NCBI GenBank assembly: GCA_017412025.1
Contig: JAFQOY010000254.1
Coordinates: 1 to 15,961, forward strand
From: Clostridia bacterium
GTDB lineage: Bacteria > Bacillota_A > Clostridia > Christensenellales > Aristaeellaceae
DNA: 15,961 nucleotides
Reading direction: 5' to 3'
This document shows positions 14,065 to 15,961 of the stretch, in pieces. Both the position numbers and the translations under genes were made by a program. The notes below the pieces were generated by a model. It saw nothing but the letters and a program-made list of their open reading frames with translations, was not told where the DNA came from and ran no database searches. How positions within the stretch are numbered: position 1 is the first letter of the stretch; each line of letters starts with the position of its first letter.

Positions 14065-14376
14065 TTACGCGGCTTTACTCCGGATTTCAAACGGAGTAGG
14101 GCCGTTTTTTATGCCAATGAGTTGGAAGCTGCAGAACGGGATATACTTGTCAACAGGTTGCTGAACTTGTTTATGGATAGTTAAATTACATGTATAGGGA
14201 TATTCGGATTTTAAAGCGTCAAAGAAGTTTTGTATAATCACACTATTATAAGGAAAAACCTTTTCGGATATTGATGCTGGAAAGTGATATTTTCCATTAA
14301 GGCAGAGTTTCTTCGGAAGTGTTCTATGGTATTGATCGCCGTGAAGGATTGATCCGGCGGTGTATTGTTTGGATAT
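14065..14376 (-). pseudogene. IS3-family transposase remnant (orfA start fused to orfB end)
   Basis: On the minus strand the frame reads ISKQYTAGS (like the usual orfA start MSKQYTAEF, with the ATG now ATA at 14374-14376) and passes directly into orfB sequence. LHGDQYH matches the LHSDQG catalytic-Asp block. PYNSVIIQNFFDALKSE matches the DNSVIENFF block, with the catalytic Glu changed to Gln. VDKYIPFCSFQL and TPFEIRSKAA match the Y-x-x-YN-x-x-R-x-Q and TPFEYR ends. Most of the DDE domain is gone, so the product cannot be active. An AGGAGGGT site still precedes the dead start. The gene ends just inside the right inverted repeat, as in intact IS3 elements. Confidence 0.8.
14070..14110 (+). terminator. 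Rho-independent terminator, + strand
   Basis: A 13-bp stem (14070-14082 with 14092-14104, two T-G pairs), 9-nt loop and six T (14105-14110). It is the first strong terminator after the CorA-like gene (166 bp past its stop) and lies inside the 3' end of the IS3 remnant. Confidence 0.8.
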
Positions 14377-14382
14377 GAAACG

Positions 14383-14429
14383 ACCCTCCTGTCGTAGTTT
14401 TGATTTCATCGATTCTACAACAGGAGGGT
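14383..14429. repeat. Inverted repeat at the left end of the IS3 remnant
   Basis: Arms of 15 bp (14383-14397 and 14415-14429, one mismatch) begin ACCCTCCTGT and are separated by 17 bp. The inner arm holds the ancestral orfA ribosome binding site on the minus strand. On the + strand the hairpin is followed by GTTTTATTT and might also act as a terminator. Confidence 0.65.
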
Positions 14430-14509
14430 GTTTTATTTCACTGTCTATTTTCCTTTAAGCAGTCCACTATGCAGACAGGGGTTTGTTATCCGGGAATCCT
14501 GCAGACAGA

Positions 14510-14776
14510 TCAATCTGAATCGGTATCCAGATATGGATAAACGACGTCCCGAATGACGTCCCAGGCGTCGTCGCTGATGTCCTGCAGCTCAAGCGGAAGA
14601 AGCGGAGTCAGCTCCGGAATGCAGCTGGCGTCGCTGTGCGCTTTGAAATACCGGACGACCGACTCCGGAAGCTTCGCCTGCTCATCAGCTGCGAGCAGCT
14701 GGATTACAGCGTATACTTCGCTGATGACGCGTATGGATTTGTCGGACAGCAGTTCGTTCAAGCAAGAGAGATTCAT
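14510..14776 (-). CDS. Small hypothetical protein, 88 aa
   Basis: Acidic, mostly helical soluble protein with no catalytic motif. A strong AGGAGGTG (complement of 14784-14791) lies 7 nt before the ATG, which makes translation likely. The pattern EVYAVIQLL...KLPESVVRYFKA...IPELTPLLPLELQDIS recalls a family of short uncharacterised Firmicutes proteins (EVYEIL...KIP...LI-x-F...), but that is from memory. The stop of an apparent upstream relic (14781-14783) overlaps this Shine-Dalgarno region, suggesting the two were once translationally coupled. The function is unknown. It lies between an IS remnant and a TetR gene, and nothing links it to CRISPR. Confidence 0.65.
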   Translation of the reverse strand: MNLSCLNELLSDKSIRVISEVYAVIQLLAADEQAKLPESVVRYFKAHSDASCIPELTPLLPLELQDISDDAWDVIRDVVYPYLDTDSD

Positions 14777-14780
14777 GAAT

Positions 14781-15079
14781 CTACACCTCCTGATATATAT
14801 GAAGGAATATTGTGATCTTGTCTGCCCCGATTGCTTGTATCTTGGTCATATGCTCGATCGAAGCAGATTCATTCTCCTGAATCTTATCATACATCCGATA
14901 GAGACGTTTATCAAGACCCAATTTGCGCCGACGGTAATGCTTGCCTCCGGGATCAGGAGAACTGATTTCTTCGACAAGATCTGCTTTGACAGCGCATTGC
15001 TGCCTGAGCGTTTTTCATAAGGATCGATCCCCTGCAGAAGCGCCAGGATTCCGAGTTGCAGATTGATTTTTCTCCTGTA
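14781..15079 (-). pseudogene. Possible frameshifted small gene upstream of the 88-aa gene
   Basis: On the minus strand two overlapping frames look protein-like. Frame A (from 15079) contains LQLGILALLQGIDPYEKR and then loses sense. Frame B (open from 15014, ends TAG at 14781) reads LVEEISSPDPGGKHYRRRK, followed by LGLDKRLYRMYDKIQENE, and ends HIYQEV. Joined by one frameshift near 14980 they would make a protein of roughly 95 aa directly upstream of the 88-aa gene. There is no good start codon in either frame, although AGGAGA lies near the beginning of A. The evidence is composition and context only. Confidence 0.35.
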
Positions 15080-15130
15080 TCAGCACAGCGAAGCCGGGTT
15101 TGCTGCATGGATCCATTCTGCAGGGATACC

Positions 15131-15159
15131 GTGACAAAAAGAGGAGCGTATGATATACT
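15131..15159 (+). promoter_or_regulatory. Promoter of the TetR-family gene
   Basis: GTGACA (15131-15136), 17-bp spacer, TATACT (15154-15159) with TGA just upstream (extended -10). The predicted start is near 15166, 33 nt before the GTG. Confidence 0.65.
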
Positions 15160-15198
15160 GCAAAATACAACCGTGTCTGCAGGAAGGGAGGGGATGGC

Positions 15199-15780
15199 GT
15201 GGCAGAACTCTGCCATACGGAATATGCACTCCAGAAGAAGAAGCATCTGGAAAACAGCCTGTTGAATCTGATGCTGCTGCGTCAATATAATGAGATTTCC
15301 GTAACGGATATCTGCCGGGAGGCGGGGATCCCAAGGCGCACCTTTTACCATTATTATGAGAGCAAGGATGATGTCCTGAATTCCATCATTGAAGAGATGA
15401 TGCAGCAATGCTTTCTGGGGGTCATGTTCAGACTGCGCTCGGGCATGGATAAAGAAAGCTTCGCACGGATTTTTCGTTTCTGGGAAGGGGATAATCGTGT
15501 AAAGCTGAATGCGCTCATTCAGAACGGACTTGAATCCCGGCTTATGTCATGGTCGCTCCAGTTTATCAGAACAGAGAAACTGGGGCTGCTCTCTGACAGC
15601 GGCATGGAACCTAAGCTGATGGAAATCGGACTGATGGTAGGCATCACCAGCTTCTTTTCCCTGCTGTTTTACTGGAGCCGCGGAAATTATCAGGAGACGC
15701 CTGATCAGATGGCGGAATATGCTGTGCAGATGCTGCCGCGTGCATTTTCAAATTTGATCATTCATCGGAAGAATGTGTAA
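15199..15780 (+). CDS. TetR/AcrR-family transcriptional regulator
   Basis: 193-aa dimeric DNA-binding regulator. The N-terminal helix-turn-helix is clear: ISVTDICREAGIPRRTFYHY then YESKDDVLNSIIEEM (about residues 33-68), the TetR signature with FYHYYESKDDVL. The C-terminal ligand and dimer domain is variable, with a hydrophobic helix near MVGITSFFSLLFYW. It resembles TetR proteins that carry a C-terminal DhaS-like domain in Clostridia, but the ligand cannot be told. The start is GTG 15199 with GGGAGGGG upstream; ATG 15194 is out of frame. It is a single-gene unit with its own promoter and terminator. No link to the CRISPR locus is seen; the downstream gene or its own promoter are likely targets. 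Confidence 0.9.
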   Translation: MAELCHTEYALQKKKHLENSLLNLMLLRQYNEISVTDICREAGIPRRTFYHYYESKDDVLNSIIEEMMQQCFLGVMFRLRSGMDKESFARIFRFWEGDNRVKLNALIQNGLESRLMSWSLQFIRTEKLGLLSDSGMEPKLMEIGLMVGITSFFSLLFYWSRGNYQETPDQMAEYAVQMLPRAFSNLIIHRKNV

Positions 15781-15814
15781 ATGTTCACATATTCTTCCGA
15801 TGAATTTTTATTTT
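15761..15814 (+). terminator. Terminator of the TetR-family gene
   Basis: A 14-bp perfect stem, plus 3 bp beyond a 2-nt bulge (15761-15777 with 15786-15804), overlaps the last codons of the gene; the stop codon lies in the loop. A T-rich tail TTTTTATTTT follows. The near-symmetrical stem may work in both directions. Confidence 0.85.
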
Positions 15815-15842
15815 GAGTGGCACAGTTGTTTAAAAGTGCGAA

Positions 15843-15871
15843 TTGTATTATGTGTACAAAAAATATATAAT
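15843..15871 (+). promoter_or_regulatory. Promoter for the gene at the right edge
   Basis: TTGTAT (15843-15848), 17-bp spacer, TATAAT (15866-15871) in an AT-rich context, 35 bp before the next ATG. Confidence 0.65.
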
Positions 15872-15905
15872 GGTTTTATTACATATGGAAAGAGGAGATT
15901 GCATC

Positions 15906-15961
15906 ATGGCAAAACCCTACAAAACCGAGAAAAAAGCTTATAAAAAGATCAGGCGCAAGCT
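15906..15961 (+). CDS. Start of an unrecognised gene (3' partial)
   Basis: ATG 15906 with AGAGGAGA 8 nt upstream and a good promoter. Only 18 residues are visible, a very basic N-terminus (MAKPYKTEKKAYKKIRRK). It is too short to assign. Being next to a TetR gene it could be that regulator's target. Confidence 0.6.
   Translation, partial: MAKPYKTEKKAYKKIRRK

Larger units (their letters stand above)
14045..14422 (-). mobile_element. Internally deleted IS3-family element (378 bp)
   Basis: Both ends appear to survive. The right end (plus strand from 14045, TGTCGTAGAAT) and left end (minus strand from 14422, TGTTGTAGAAT) are inverted repeats with one mismatch in 11; with two flanking C bases, 12 of 13 match. 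The interior joins the first codons of orfA to the last third of orfB, so about 0.8-1 kb is missing. No target-site duplication is visible. The precise ends are inferred, since the left-end hairpin continues 5 bp further out. Confidence 0.7.

Noticed and set aside
14953..15408. 151-codon minus-strand frame opposite the TetR start
   Set aside because: Mostly antisense to the TetR helix-turn-helix and its promoter; only the alternative frames at 14781-15079 look protein-like.

Overview
The window is an accessory, defence-type region from what is probably a gut-type Clostridia (Firmicutes). The clues are AGGAGG-type ribosome binding sites, consensus -35/-10 promoters with 17-bp spacing, fairly GC-rich cas genes with AT-rich intergenic stretches, and an IS3-family remnant. 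No 16S rRNA or other marker is present, so the species cannot be named.

Bases 1-13904 hold a near-complete type III-B (Cmr) CRISPR-Cas locus whose adaptation enzyme is a reverse transcriptase-Cas1 fusion. The + strand operon cas10/cmr2 (cut by the window start), cmr3, cmr4, cmr5, cmr6 and a small DEDDh exonuclease (1-5475) ends in a strong terminator. A leader with a consensus promoter and CRISPR array 1 follow (10 spacers, 5805-6499). cas2 and rt-cas1 lie on the minus strand (6669-8843) between the arrays. Divergent from rt-cas1 is a second leader of the same kind and array 2 (6 spacers, same repeat, 9126-9541). Next come a Card1/Can2-type CARF nuclease (+), a stand-alone cas6 (-, convergent with and overlapping card1), and a large protein with two C-terminal membrane segments (+, 11889-13904) that resembles CorA-type type III effectors.

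Expected working: RT-Cas1 and Cas2 take up spacers, probably including RNA-derived ones. Cas6 cuts the repeats to leave an 8-nt ATTGATAC handle. The Cmr complex binds complementary RNA, and the intact Cas10 GGDD palm makes nucleotide second messengers. Two different effectors are available: the soluble CARF nuclease (cyclic oligoadenylate expected) and the membrane protein (possibly SAM-AMP, by analogy with CorA systems). The DEDDh exonuclease is a candidate for degrading the signal.

Bases 13905-15961 are a junction zone: an internally deleted IS3-family element (14045-14422), a small hypothetical gene with a likely frameshifted relic upstream (minus strand), a TetR-family regulator with its own promoter and terminator, and the start of an unrecognised gene at the right edge.
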